Positions 32,848-40,373 of a DNA stretch of 60,672 bases are shown here, one piece after another. The position numbers and the translations under genes were made by a program. This DNA is from a virus. The notes beneath the pieces were generated by a model. It was not told the DNA's origin. It made no database searches and was given only the letters and a program-made list of their open reading frames with translations. The DNA lies in IMG/VR virus record IMGVR_UViG_3300025146_000015, positions 1-60,672 of that record; one strand, 5' to 3'. Within the stretch, counting starts at the first letter, position 1, and every line of letters begins with the position of its first letter.

Positions 32848-33553
32848 AGTTGATCCTCCCTGGCAATTCCAGCCTCCATCGCTTCCTGTCCTCTGGGCAA
32901 ATCAACATGATGGCCCCGTCTGGACGGTCTCGCCAATTCTCTCCATCGTAGTAGCGCAGTCGATACACTGGACCGTACGCCGTGGTGTCGAGGCAGAGAT
33001 GGTTTCCGACGATGGGAGGGCCGTCCTCGGGAGCTGGCCATGCCTGTCTTACCTCGTCGCGCTCCCGTCGGGCAGCGTCACGCTCAGCCGCTACCCTTGG
33101 TAGCTCCACTCGAGCCAACTGCCAGTTTCCATCGAGCAGGTCTCTGATGGTGACGATGGCCTCGGTGCGCTTCGACTCAAGCATAGCGATTCTGTGCTCG
33201 AGTTGCTCCGCGTAGTCGCGCAGCGGGAGGTAGTCACCATCCTCTGCACCTTCGAGCCAGAGTTCTGCTGCTCGGGTCATTGTACCCTGTAGTGCCGTCT
33301 CCAGTCGAGCGTACTGCTCCTTGCGCAGTTCGCACCTTGATTCACACTCGCGACACGGCTTCTCGTCTTCCGGATCAGTTGGATCGCTGGAAGGCTCGGC
33401 TCCGATGGGTTGGTCCTTGGACTCCAGGGCAGCGACGCGCGCGCCGAGTTCATCCAGCACGCCACCGAGCGCTGTGACATTGATCGTTGCAGACCTGATC
33501 AGTTCTCCGCGTACGAACACGTTGGGCTCGATGCATCGTTCGCTCGGTTTCAT
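32840..33553 (-). CDS. Hypothetical coiled-coil protein
   Basis: 237 residues, ATG 33553 behind GGAGGG. Contains CRECESRCELRKEQY (possible metal site) and long coiled-coil helices (LEHRIAMLESKRTEAIVTIRD, then RVAAERDAARRERDEVRQ), ending in a small beta domain (VYRLRYYDGENWRDRPDG). No function recognised. It overlaps its downstream neighbour by 8 bases. Confidence 0.5.
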   Translation of the reverse strand: MKPSERCIEPNVFVRGELIRSATINVTALGGVLDELGARVAALESKDQPIGAEPSSDPTDPEDEKPCRECESRCELRKEQYARLETALQGTMTRAAELWLEGAEDGDYLPLRDYAEQLEHRIAMLESKRTEAIVTIRDLLDGNWQLARVELPRVAAERDAARRERDEVRQAWPAPEDGPPIVGNHLCLDTTAYGPVYRLRYYDGENWRDRPDGAIMLICPEDRKRWRLELPGRINYD

Positions 33554-33735
33554 CGTCCCTCCGGCCAAGTACGTCCTTCGGGGATTGGAAACCCTAGCTT
33601 TTCCAGCAGTGGCGCGATGACGTCCCGCTCCACTTCTGCCATCGTCCAGTACGCGAAGGTAGCCAGTAGCTGGGCCTCGTAGCGGGTCAGTGTCACGGCA
33701 GGATCAGGGTGTTGGATCTCGTTCTCTGTCTTCAT
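33550..33735 (-). CDS. Small hypothetical protein
   Basis: 61 residues: VTLTRYEAQLLATFAYWTMAEVERDVIAPLLEK, two helices with aromatic residues. Overlaps both neighbours by 4 bases. No known family. Confidence 0.45.
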   Translation of the reverse strand: MKTENEIQHPDPAVTLTRYEAQLLATFAYWTMAEVERDVIAPLLEKLGFPIPEGRTWPEGR

Positions 33736-33968
33736 CGTTCCTCGATTCCGCAGGCGCGGAGTAGGGCAATGGGCAGCATCATGTAGGCGGAGCCCAGTTG
33801 TTCGGTTTCGAAGCTGTCGCTACCCGCCCGTGCATGGACCCAAATGCTGATGAGTTTGACGATCGCCGGAGGTGTAAACCCTGCGTCCGCGTACCGCGCG
33901 AGCTGATGTCGAAGCTCCTCGACCGTGAATTGGTAGACGACGATCGGGCCCTGCTGGTCCCGGGTCAC
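33732..33968 (-). CDS. Small hypothetical protein
   Basis: 78 residues: FTVEELRHQLARYADAGFTPPAIVKLISIWVHA, helical; the first helices resemble a ribbon-helix or HTH scaffold but no firm match. Coupled to neighbours by 4-base overlaps. Confidence 0.45.
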   Translation of the reverse strand: MTRDQQGPIVVYQFTVEELRHQLARYADAGFTPPAIVKLISIWVHARAGSDSFETEQLGSAYMMLPIALLRACGIEER

Positions 33969-34408
33969 AGGGTCACCGTTCCACTCTCAGGATCCACCAC
34001 ATGGTCTCCAGGCTCGAAGGGCTGTGACAATCGGTATCCGTTCGTAGTTGTGATCACGCGGTCATATCCGTTGCATCGCATATTGCTGAGCAGAATACTT
34101 TCCTTCGGGTCGTGTCTGGCCTCGACGTCAGCAATGGTTTCGACCACACCCCCGAGATAGTACATCCCGGAGCGCTCGACGGTCTTGGGCTCCACGTCTA
34201 GGGTGCCACCCTCACCATCTGGAATTGGGCCCGCCACGACCCTGGTCTCGAACCTGAAGCCGTACGGGATAGCTCCGTGTCTCTCGGTAATGGACTTGGC
34301 CACAGATGTGGCGGTTTCAGTCGACCACGATTCAATGGGTCTGACGCTCGATTCGGCTATGAACGTTCCCGGGCTGTAGAATACCACGTAGTGTTTGCGT
34401 TTCGTCAC
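33965..34408 (-). CDS. Hypothetical protein
   Basis: 147 residues, start GTG 34408; AGGAGGAC lies upstream. The ATG two bases earlier would hit an immediate TGA. It begins TKRKHYVVFYSPGTFIAESS with an alternating beta pattern, suggesting a compact beta sheet domain, and is followed by a Gly-rich loop (PIPDGEGGTLDV). Upstream, GTGGTC-CAT-GACCAC (34420-34434) forms a small palindrome overlapping the ribosome site. Confidence 0.45.
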   Translation of the reverse strand: MTKRKHYVVFYSPGTFIAESSVRPIESWSTETATSVAKSITERHGAIPYGFRFETRVVAGPIPDGEGGTLDVEPKTVERSGMYYLGGVVETIADVEARHDPKESILLSNMRCNGYDRVITTTNGYRLSQPFEPGDHVVDPESGTVTL

Positions 34409-34543
34409 ATTGTCCTCCTGTGGTCCATGACCACGAGCAGAGCTATCAACGGGCACGGTCGCGGGGGAGGACGCCCGGTGCTCTCGCTGCTAGCTCTGCG
34501 CGCAGGTCATGGCTCCCCCGCAGAGTCAGAGCACCAAGCACAG

Positions 34544-34603
34544 CCGGAGATGCGGGCTGGAGGCTCAGGTGCCCCGGAGATGCGGGCTGGAGGCTCAGGT
34601 GCC
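34544..34603. repeat. Exact 30-bp tandem duplication
   Basis: 34544-34573 and 34574-34603 are identical. The 227-base gap between genes (34,409-34,635) otherwise shows nothing gene-like; the repeat sits in the 5' untranslated part of the downstream gene. Confidence 0.7.
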
Positions 34604-34635
34604 CTGGGTCCACGGGGGAGGGACATGGTGGTGGA

Positions 34636-35454
34636 TCAGCCTTCCTGGCCCGGCTCTCTTTCCACCACAGGTTGCGCCTGCGCCTGGGCAGTGGGATTCC
34701 CGAGCTTGATGCGGCGACCGTCCTGCTCGGGATCTGTAGGAGCCGGTGACGCTTCCGTGTTCACCGAGACCCCTTCCGCCGTGATCACCTCTCCGACTTC
34801 GCCATCCTCGATGGTCAGGACTGACCCGCTCAGCATGTCGTAGATCGACTTCAGCATCTTCCGGGTTGCCTTCCCGATCACGGCGTCAACGCCCATCCCG
34901 GAGTTGACCTTGACCGGTATCCGGCTGTCGTGCACGGTCCCGTCGGCGGTCTTGGTGACATCGCGGATCATGGTGTACGGTTTACCTGAGACCATCCACG
35001 TCGCGCGCATCGGCACGATCGCTCCGCCGTCTTTCATCACGGGGACGCCGGGTGTGATGATCAGATCGGACAACCCCTCGAACTCTCGCACCTTCCGAGC
35101 GAACCCGTTCTTGGCCCCGTACATCCTACCAGCGATGATGTTGATCTCGTTTCCGACCGGATAGAACCCGTGGATCAGCGCTTCGACGACGACGTTACGC
35201 ACGGTCGGCAGGTCATAGCCTCCGTCGCGATCCTTGTCGGTCACGAACCCGAGCGCAGACCCCTGCAACGGCATGAACACAGAGCGCATGATGTCGTCGG
35301 TCAGGCAGCGACGGATCTGCGTTACGCCGGTGGCCAGGATGACCGCTTGACGGAGCACTGGCATTTCGCGCAGCGCCGCCGCGTTGCACTGCTCGAGCAC
35401 GACCTCGATGTCTTTGGTCGCTTGGTCTACGGTCGATAGCTTTTCGGTTGCCAT
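34636..35454 (-). CDS. Probable single-strand annealing recombinase (RecT-like)
   Basis: 272 residues. SVFMPLQGSALGFVTDKDRDGGYD and VGNEINIIAGRMYGAKNGF form the core of a phage annealing-protein family, with a Gln/Pro-rich C-terminal tail. It lies directly downstream of a RecB-like exonuclease, the usual two-gene recombination module. It should anneal resected strands during phage recombination. The family call is from pattern, not a search. Confidence 0.6.
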   Translation of the reverse strand: MATEKLSTVDQATKDIEVVLEQCNAAALREMPVLRQAVILATGVTQIRRCLTDDIMRSVFMPLQGSALGFVTDKDRDGGYDLPTVRNVVVEALIHGFYPVGNEINIIAGRMYGAKNGFARKVREFEGLSDLIITPGVPVMKDGGAIVPMRATWMVSGKPYTMIRDVTKTADGTVHDSRIPVKVNSGMGVDAVIGKATRKMLKSIYDMLSGSVLTIEDGEVGEVITAEGVSVNTEASPAPTDPEQDGRRIKLGNPTAQAQAQPVVEREPGQEG

Positions 35455-36555
35455 TCACTGTCCTCCTGAGACTCGCTTGCTGACGAGTCGGTAGCTGGTC
35501 TTCCTGGTCACGGCGCCCGCGGTGTCGAGCGCCGCGTCAAGCTCTCGGACGGACGCCGCTCCTTGCCCTCTGGATGCCCGCTTCCGCACGATGTCCTCGG
35601 CTTTACTGAGACTGACGTCCACGCATTGCGCGAACTCCTTGTCGCCGAACCCATGTGATTCTAGCACTGGGAACGCCTTCAGGGGATCGAGTTCTCGCGG
35701 ATGCGTACCCTCGAGGGTGAGTCGGTGGTCGGATCCCACGACGTCGCCGGTGGCAACGACAAGGTCTCGGACCACTTGCTGCGCAGCCTTCGCGTACCGC
35801 TCGACCAACTTGGCCGTGTCGAGCAGGGAGATCACCTGATCGGGTGTCATGGCGGCGAGCTGATCCGCGGCGTTGCCAGGCACGAAGGCCTCGACGGAGC
35901 GACGCACCATCGCTCGCGCGGCCGGGCACGACGCCGTGCGCTGGCACCATTGGCAGTGCGATCCGGTGGTGTAGACTCCGTTCCAGTCGACGACCACCGA
36001 CGCCAGATCGTCAAGCCATTCGTGGGCCCCGCGCTGGCCCATCGTGTAGCTCTCGATCTCCTGGTCGCGGACCCACAGGAGCGTGCTGGTGACCTGCGTC
36101 AGTTCGGGGTGCTGGTATAGGACGAGGGACGCATACGTCTTCAGTTGCGCGGAGTAGTCGGAGTCTTTGCGGCCAAACTTCCAATCGCCTACGCGGGCGA
36201 TCGACCCACCGATCGACAGGATGTCGGCGTGCCCGGTGACGACGATGCCGCCGGTCTCGTAGCGCAGAGGGACCTCGGTCATCGCGTTCGGAAAGCTCTC
36301 CTCGACCTGTCGCCAAAGCTTGGTTGCAAGCGCGCAGAGAGTCCGGAGCTCCTTGTCTTCGGGCAAGGTGTCCCACGGGATGCTGCCGGTTTGGACGAGC
36401 ACTGCCGCTGCCGCGTGCGCCGCGGTGCCCATGTCGGCCGCGTTGCTGTCCTGGTCGATCAGTAGCTCGCTGGGCTCCGGGTAGAGGCTGCCGGCGCAGC
36501 GCATGATCTGCGGAGTCGCCGAGGCGCGAATGTGGATGGTGCGTGGTGTTTCCAT
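35455..36555 (-). CDS. PD-(D/E)XK exonuclease (RecB/DUF2800-like)
   Basis: 366 residues. The nuclease core is present: VVTGHADILSIGGSIARVGDWKFG (Asp and the DxK-type pair), then AQLKTYASLVL with the Gln motif. A C-terminal CQWC...CPAA cluster suggests an Fe-S type knuckle as in Cas4/AddB families. With the annealing protein next door it should resect double-strand ends. Confidence 0.75.
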   Translation of the reverse strand: METPRTIHIRASATPQIMRCAGSLYPEPSELLIDQDSNAADMGTAAHAAAAVLVQTGSIPWDTLPEDKELRTLCALATKLWRQVEESFPNAMTEVPLRYETGGIVVTGHADILSIGGSIARVGDWKFGRKDSDYSAQLKTYASLVLYQHPELTQVTSTLLWVRDQEIESYTMGQRGAHEWLDDLASVVVDWNGVYTTGSHCQWCQRTASCPAARAMVRRSVEAFVPGNAADQLAAMTPDQVISLLDTAKLVERYAKAAQQVVRDLVVATGDVVGSDHRLTLEGTHPRELDPLKAFPVLESHGFGDKEFAQCVDVSLSKAEDIVRKRASRGQGAASVRELDAALDTAGAVTRKTSYRLVSKRVSGGQ

Positions 36556-36579
36556 GCTTTCCCTCCTGTCCCTCCGACT

Positions 36580-36879
36580 TCACACCGGCGTGGTGTTCGT
36601 CGGATACGGATTCTCGCGACGGTGTTCAAACTGAAACAGCAGCAGCTCGGCCTCGCGAGTTCGCTCGAGTAGCTCCTCGACGCCGTCTTGGATGCCGCGC
36701 CTCCTGAGTTCGACGAGAGCGCCCATCAGCCCGGACTGCACGAGCAAGACGTCCGTCTTGATGTCGTCGTCGGTCTTGCGCTCGATCAGCCGCATTGCCC
36801 ACGGGCAGCCTGGGAGCGTGACGCTGCACCGAAGCGCCCAGTTGCGCGCACGTTGGGCCCAGGTCAGTTGAGTCGTCAT
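36580..36879 (-). CDS. Hypothetical helical protein
   Basis: 99 residues from ATG 36879. It starts MTTQLTWAQRARNWALRCSV and has two long helices (VELRRRGIQDGVEELLERT). It lies upstream of the exonuclease in the operon. Not recognised. Confidence 0.5.
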   Translation of the reverse strand: MTTQLTWAQRARNWALRCSVTLPGCPWAMRLIERKTDDDIKTDVLLVQSGLMGALVELRRRGIQDGVEELLERTREAELLLFQFEHRRENPYPTNTTPV

Positions 36880-37169
36880 TTGGCGGCCCCCCGAATCTTG
36901 CTGCGTAGCGGCATTGCTGCCAACGCTTGCTCTAACTTCTGCCTGACCACCGACAGAGCCTCCCGCTTCGCAGCGGTGACTTCTCTGGATGAGAGACGAC
37001 AATCTCCAATGCCGATGCCGTGAGCATTAAGAACCCAAACGTCCGGAGGATAATCTGGACTACGAGTGACGACGACTCTGAGCCAGGCGAACACAGCTTC
37101 CCACGACCGTGGGGTGCGCGGTTGGGGCTCTGAGCGCATATAACACGTGATGTCGGCCCAGATTTTCAC
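36876..37169 (-). CDS. Hypothetical protein
   Basis: 97 residues, start GTG 37169 overlapping the upstream TGA. KIWADITCYMRSEPQPRTP opens a small beta-alpha domain; the C-terminus is a basic helix (REVTAAKREALSVVRQKL). Not recognised. Confidence 0.45.
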   Translation of the reverse strand: MKIWADITCYMRSEPQPRTPRSWEAVFAWLRVVVTRSPDYPPDVWVLNAHGIGIGDCRLSSREVTAAKREALSVVRQKLEQALAAMPLRSKIRGAAK

Positions 37170-37390
37170 TTGTCCGCCCCGGGTTCGACATACGAATTCC
37201 GCGGCCACTGTGTGCTCAGGATGCTCGACCGCTTGATCGACTGGAGCTTCGTGAGACCATCCTGCGCCCGCGCGACGTCCAGAGGAGCGGACCACACGAA
37301 GTGATACAAGCTCTTCCCCTGGCGCTTGGCCTCGACCTCGAGCTCAGCGTGCTGCTCGTCGGTGTAGTGGAGCGTGATGGTTGGCATCAT
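37166..37390 (-). CDS. Small ribbon-helix-helix-like protein
   Basis: 74 residues. MPTITLHYTDEQHAELEVEAKRQGKSLYHFV has the strand-helix spacing of RHH DNA-binding proteins. It overlaps the next gene by 4 bases. It may be a small transcriptional regulator; inferred only. Confidence 0.45.
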   Translation of the reverse strand: MMPTITLHYTDEQHAELEVEAKRQGKSLYHFVWSAPLDVARAQDGLTKLQSIKRSSILSTQWPRNSYVEPGADK

Positions 37391-37408
37391 GCCTCACTCA
37401 CGTAGTAG

Positions 37409-37582
37409 TCAGCCATCGGTCAGATCCTCCTGCATGAGTTGCACAGCGAAGGCGACACACAGACCACCGAGCGTCGGGTTGCCGACCGCGTACCACCATC
37501 CGGCGGCGTGACACCGCTGTTCGATGTCCTCGCGGACTCGGTCCAAGAGTGACAGCGGTTCGGTCCAACGGAGACGGAACAT
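37409..37582 (-). CDS. Small hypothetical protein
   Basis: 57 residues from ATG 37582, which overlaps the TGA of the upstream gene (TGATG). MFRLRWTEPLSLLDRVREDIEQRCHAAGWW resembles the short, Trp-containing proteins of phage early operons. Unknown function. Confidence 0.45.
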   Translation of the reverse strand: MFRLRWTEPLSLLDRVREDIEQRCHAAGWWYAVGNPTLGGLCVAFAVQLMQEDLTDG

Positions 37583-37824
37583 CAGACGTCCCCTTCCTCG
37601 AGCTGGTAGATGGCCGCCCGAAGACAGCACTCTACACAGTCGCATCCGGGTGAACAGTCGACACGAGTTCCGATGAACTGCTCCGCCATCCGCGCGACGG
37701 TCTGGAGTCGAAGCAACCGCTGGGCGTTGCGGGCAGTCTCCACGTTCTGGGCGCGCACGCGTGCGATCGCCGCGTCGCGCTCTGCCTCGAGTTGCCGGGC
37801 GGCCTCGGAGAGGTAGCGGCTCAT
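37582..37824 (-). CDS. Small Cys-containing protein
   Basis: 80 residues. A long helix (SEAARQLEAERDAAIARVRAQ) leads to CSPGCDCVECCL, a dense Cys cluster able to bind metal. Coupled to both neighbours. Unknown function. Confidence 0.45.
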   Translation of the reverse strand: MSRYLSEAARQLEAERDAAIARVRAQNVETARNAQRLLRLQTVARMAEQFIGTRVDCSPGCDCVECCLRAAIYQLEEGDV

Positions 37825-38090
37825 AACTCACCTCGGTCCAGCAGCTCGTTGACGGTCGGGTCGATGTCGTCCGGATCATCATCGTCGTTGGGGTCGTCGG
37901 GAGGGTCGCCGGTGAGCATGTTCGCGAGCATCTTGCCGATCGCGTCGTGAAGATGCATCGCTTGCTCCATCGTCGCGAACACCCGCAGGTCGTCGTCGAG
38001 GTCTAGGATCACGCCGTCCACCGGGTCTGCCCAGGCCTGCGGCTCCTGCTCCGGCGAGATGGTGACCTGGAGGCCTCCGGGGATCAGCAC
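37821..38090 (-). CDS. Small protein with acidic tail
   Basis: 89 residues from GTG 38090, just inside the previous gene's stop. A beta-rich start (QVTISPEQEPQAWADPVDGVI) is followed by a helix and a C-terminus with 14 Asp/Glu in 30 residues, a feature of DNA-mimic and small inhibitor proteins. Inferred only. Confidence 0.45.
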   Translation of the reverse strand: MLIPGGLQVTISPEQEPQAWADPVDGVILDLDDDLRVFATMEQAMHLHDAIGKMLANMLTGDPPDDPNDDDDPDDIDPTVNELLDRGEL

Positions 38091-38287
38091 GACTCCGTCT
38101 CCCACGGTGGCGGGCACCGGTCGGTGTCTCGGGTGTCGCGCTCGGATGAGAGAATCGGTTGGTGGACGCCGTCGATCGTTGTCAGGCCTTGGCTCTCCTG
38201 CGGCCACGACTCGACCGTCTCGAGCGGGACTCCGAGGCGGGCGGCGACCGTCAGGACCTGGAGGCGGGCTGCCTGGGTGGCGGTCAC
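38084..38287 (-). CDS. Small hypothetical protein
   Basis: 67 residues from GTG 38287 (GTGA overlap with the upstream stop). TATQAARLQVLTVAARLGVPLETVESWP resembles an HTH start; the rest is unstructured. Unknown function. Confidence 0.4.
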   Translation of the reverse strand: MTATQAARLQVLTVAARLGVPLETVESWPQESQGLTTIDGVHQPILSSERDTRDTDRCPPPWETESC

Positions 38288-38577
38288 AGCACCCCCCGGA
38301 GAGCACTCAGCCCCCGTTCCGCGCCCAGCATCCGGACCACGTCCAGTCGCACTTGCAGGCACGCTACGAGCTCGCGCGGCTCATGGTGAGGGCGCTCGCC
38401 GGCAACGTACCGAGCGACCGCTAATGCGGCGCCAGGGTTCTCGGCAACCCAAGCGTTGAGCCCGGGATCTTCCTCGCAGGCGTAGGCCAGCGCGGAGGCG
38501 GCGCGGATGTCGTCGTTTCGGACAGCGCTCCGCTTCGCGGGGCGGCAGGGGACGGGCTCGGGTGCTGCGTGGCTCAT
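38284..38577 (-). CDS. Small hypothetical protein
   Basis: 97 residues. It contains NDDIRAASALAYACEEDPGLNAW and helices (ELVACLQVRLDVVRMLGAE). Coupled at both ends. Not recognised. Confidence 0.4.
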   Translation of the reverse strand: MSHAAPEPVPCRPAKRSAVRNDDIRAASALAYACEEDPGLNAWVAENPGAALAVARYVAGERPHHEPRELVACLQVRLDVVRMLGAERGLSALRGVL

Positions 38578-38690
38578 CGGATGTGCCTCCCTTGGCTGTC
38601 TCGCTTGGCCGTGCCTTCAACGCGTTCGCGGGCCCGGCGCTGGCGGCGCGCCCGCTTCGACTCGTGCTTGTCGGTCGGGGTGAGTCTCAT
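38574..38690 (-). CDS. Very small basic protein
   Basis: 38 residues from ATG 38690, which overlaps the upstream TGA. MRLTPTDKHESKRARRQRRARERV is highly basic, suiting nucleic-acid contact. Double coupling is the main evidence that it is translated. Confidence 0.4.
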   Translation of the reverse strand: MRLTPTDKHESKRARRQRRARERVEGTAKRDSQGRHIR

Positions 38691-38947
38691 CGAGAGATCT
38701 CCGACCAGTGCAGGTCGACGAAATCCTTGGCTGCGCCTACGTCCGCCAGGTAACCGGAGTGATTGTCCGGATCTTTGGCGTATTCGCGAACGGCCTTGGC
38801 TGCCTCCAGGTCCTTGCCGGACCATTTGCCGCTCGTCAGACCCGCGATCCGGAGGGCATCCGTCGGATTGGCCTCGACCCAGATCTTAGGGTCGACGCAC
38901 ACGGATTTCAGGGCTTCAGCGGCGGTGGTCGCAGTAGCGGTGGTCAC
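38687..38947 (-). CDS. Small hypothetical protein
   Basis: 86 residues from GTG 38947 (GTGA overlap). Helical: AAEALKSVCVDPKIWVEANP then GKDLEAAKAVREYAKDPDN. Not recognised. Confidence 0.4.
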   Translation of the reverse strand: MTTATATTAAEALKSVCVDPKIWVEANPTDALRIAGLTSGKWSGKDLEAAKAVREYAKDPDNHSGYLADVGAAKDFVDLHWSEISR

Positions 38948-39126
38948 GCTGGCACCACTTCCCACTTCTGCTTGGCGCCGAACGTCAGGTTGTCCGTCGC
39001 GTCCCGGCTGGTGCCCTGTGCCCGCGAGTTCTTGCGGTCACCGATGCGCATCTTGCGGTAGGCCTCGGCCTCTGCAAGGCTCATCAGCATCGTGTAGCGT
39101 ATGCCATTGCACGTCACGATGTACAT
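38944..39126 (-). CDS. Small hypothetical protein
   Basis: 60 residues: MYIVTCNGIRYTMLMSLAEAEAYRKMRIGDRK, a short beta hairpin and helix. Ribosome site AGGGTG. Not recognised. Confidence 0.45.
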   Translation of the reverse strand: MYIVTCNGIRYTMLMSLAEAEAYRKMRIGDRKNSRAQGTSRDATDNLTFGAKQKWEVVPA

Positions 39127-39129
39127 GGA

Positions 39130-39270
39130 TCACCCTGCGAAATGCTGGACCAGTCGAATGACTGCCCAGATGACTACGCCGGTCAGGGCCAGGCCCAGAA
39201 CGGTGCTGATTAGTGCGCCGATCCACGCGAGCGTAGCGACGCGGTTGAAGTCACGATCGAACTTGTCCAC
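39130..39270 (-). CDS. 46-residue single-TM membrane protein
   Basis: GTG 39270 with a perfect AGGAGGG upstream. MDKFDRDFNRVATLAWIGAL then a hydrophobic stretch (STVLGLALTGVVIWAVIRLV) forms one transmembrane helix. It stops 3 bases before the next gene. Small early membrane proteins often act in superinfection exclusion or host takeover; unproven. Confidence 0.5.
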   Translation of the reverse strand: MDKFDRDFNRVATLAWIGALISTVLGLALTGVVIWAVIRLVQHFAG

Positions 39271-39291
39271 TGTGCCCTCCTAGTTGTTGGC

Positions 39292-39462
39292 TTACGCCGC
39301 TCGCTGAACGAGCGGGAACTGGTAAATCCTCGCCCCCCGCGGGGTCGGGTCGGGTAGCTGCGGGGGCTCACTCTCTCGTCCCTGCGGTCCCTGATACTGT
39401 TCGACAGTGACGGTCTCGATCATGATGATCGCGACTCGCACCGTCGTCTTGGTGCGCGACAT
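39292..39462 (-). CDS. Small protein, first gene of the leftward operon
   Basis: 56 residues from ATG 39462, which has AGGAGG at ideal spacing. It starts MSRTKTTVRVAIIMIETVTVEQYQ. An in-frame ATG at 39606 lies 5 bases past the PL -10 and could give a leaderless 104-residue form, but its extra part is Pro/Ala-rich and less protein-like. Function unknown. Confidence 0.45.
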   Translation of the reverse strand: MSRTKTTVRVAIIMIETVTVEQYQGPQGRESEPPQLPDPTPRGARIYQFPLVQRAA

Positions 39463-39610
39463 CTGGTCCTCCTGTTGGTGGTATGGTGTGGGCCCCTCGA
39501 CCGCTCGAGCCGCCGCGTCCTGGCGCTGGTGCCAGCCAGCCGGTATCGGCGAGTCCCCAGGCATGGCGGTGGCGCTGGGTGAGCTCTGCGGGGTGCGGGG
39601 TGCCATCGCT

Positions 39611-39640
39611 TAAGTATGCGCGGCCGCATGTTTGCGGCAA
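39611..39640 (-). promoter_or_regulatory. Leftward early promoter (PL) with operator
   Basis: Minus strand TTGCCG (39635-39640), 18 bp, TACTTA (39611-39616). The spacer and -35 contain the perfect inverted repeat GCCGCA-TGTT-TGCGGC (39623-39638). The same 16-mer, with 14 of 16 matches, overlaps the divergent PR, so one repressor should control both. Confidence 0.65.
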
Positions 39641-39693
39641 CGCAAAAACGACACGGCACCAAACTTAGGCCGCCAGACCGGACCTACACCGTC

Positions 39694-39707
39694 TTTTCAC
39701 GTGAAAA
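39694..39707. promoter_or_regulatory. 14-bp perfect palindrome TTTTCACGTGAAAA
   Basis: Lies between the repressor stop (39717) and PL. It is AT-rich at both ends, unlike its surroundings. It may be another operator or a binding site for a host factor; no match to a named site is claimed. Confidence 0.45.
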
Positions 39708-39716
39708 TTCGTGGGG

Positions 39717-40064
39717 CTATTCGTCGGGCGGATTGCTCGACCTGGGCCTCGTCTCGGATTGCGGCTCCTCGTCATCGACGAAGGGAACCGGATCTGAGCT
39801 CGTGAGCCACCCGGGACGAACCCTCAAGGCTCGCTCGATGCTGATCAGGGTGGTGACGCGCATCCGTTCTAGACCGATGTACGAGAGGAGCCTCGACACG
39901 GTTGATTGCGCCAGTCCTGCGCGTTTCGCGAGGATCTCTTGGGACAGCTTGCGTCTGCGGCCAGCTTCGGCGACCCGTCGCGGCAGTGCCCAGAGCTCGT
40001 CCGGGATTCCTGGGGGCCGGCGTTTTGGTTCCAGCGCTGTGAGCTCTCTCGGTCTCGCGGGCAA
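39717..40064 (-). CDS. Phage repressor-type HTH protein
   Basis: 115 residues, start TTG 40064 preceded by GAGGGAG; no ATG or GTG fits. RRRKLSQEILAKRAGLAQSTVSRLLSYIGLERMRV is an XRE-like HTH (core SQEILAKRAGLAQSTVSRLL). A short acidic tail follows, with no protease-like C-terminal domain. It lies between the two operator-bearing early promoters, transcribed leftward, as a lambda cI equivalent would. The repressor role is inferred from position. Confidence 0.65.
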   Translation of the reverse strand: MPARPRELTALEPKRRPPGIPDELWALPRRVAEAGRRRKLSQEILAKRAGLAQSTVSRLLSYIGLERMRVTTLISIERALRVRPGWLTSSDPVPFVDDEEPQSETRPRSSNPPDE

Positions 40065-40106
40065 GTCGGGCTCCCTCTCGGTGGTTCTAGGCGATCCTGT
40101 TTTTGC

Positions 40107-40135
40107 TTGCGCGCATGTTTGCGGCGGCGCATAGT
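40107..40135 (+). promoter_or_regulatory. Rightward early promoter (PR) with operator
   Basis: TTGCGC (40107-40112), 17 bp, CATAGT (40130-40135). The operator copy is 40110-40125, matching the PL operator at 14 of 16 positions. The first gene begins at 40143, so its message would be leaderless or nearly so, matching the geometry at PL. Confidence 0.6.
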
Positions 40136-40142
40136 CCAGGCG

Positions 40143-40373
40143 ATGGACGAAAACAGAGGATCGCGCGCCCTGCGCTTGGCCTGCGCTGGCTGGGGCGCTC
40201 AGAAGCGCGTGTCAGAGCAGACCGGTATTCCCCAGAGCACGCTGAGCAAAATCATCAGCGGCCAACAGCCAGGCAGAAGGCATGCCGTATCGCTACAAGA
40301 GGAGCTGGCGATTGACCTCGCGTGGTGGGACGAGCCCGCCGAGTCGGAGAGTCCCGCAGGGGACGCCGCGTGA
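40143..40373 (+). CDS. Cro-like HTH protein
   Basis: 76 residues from ATG 40143, the first gene from PR. GAQKRVSEQTGIPQSTLSKIISGQQPGRR is an XRE-type helix-turn-helix (core GIPQSTLSKIISG). Divergent from the repressor gene, as cro is from cI. It should bind the shared operators and favour lytic growth. Confidence 0.65.
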   Translation: MDENRGSRALRLACAGWGAQKRVSEQTGIPQSTLSKIISGQQPGRRHAVSLQEELAIDLAWWDEPAESESPAGDAA

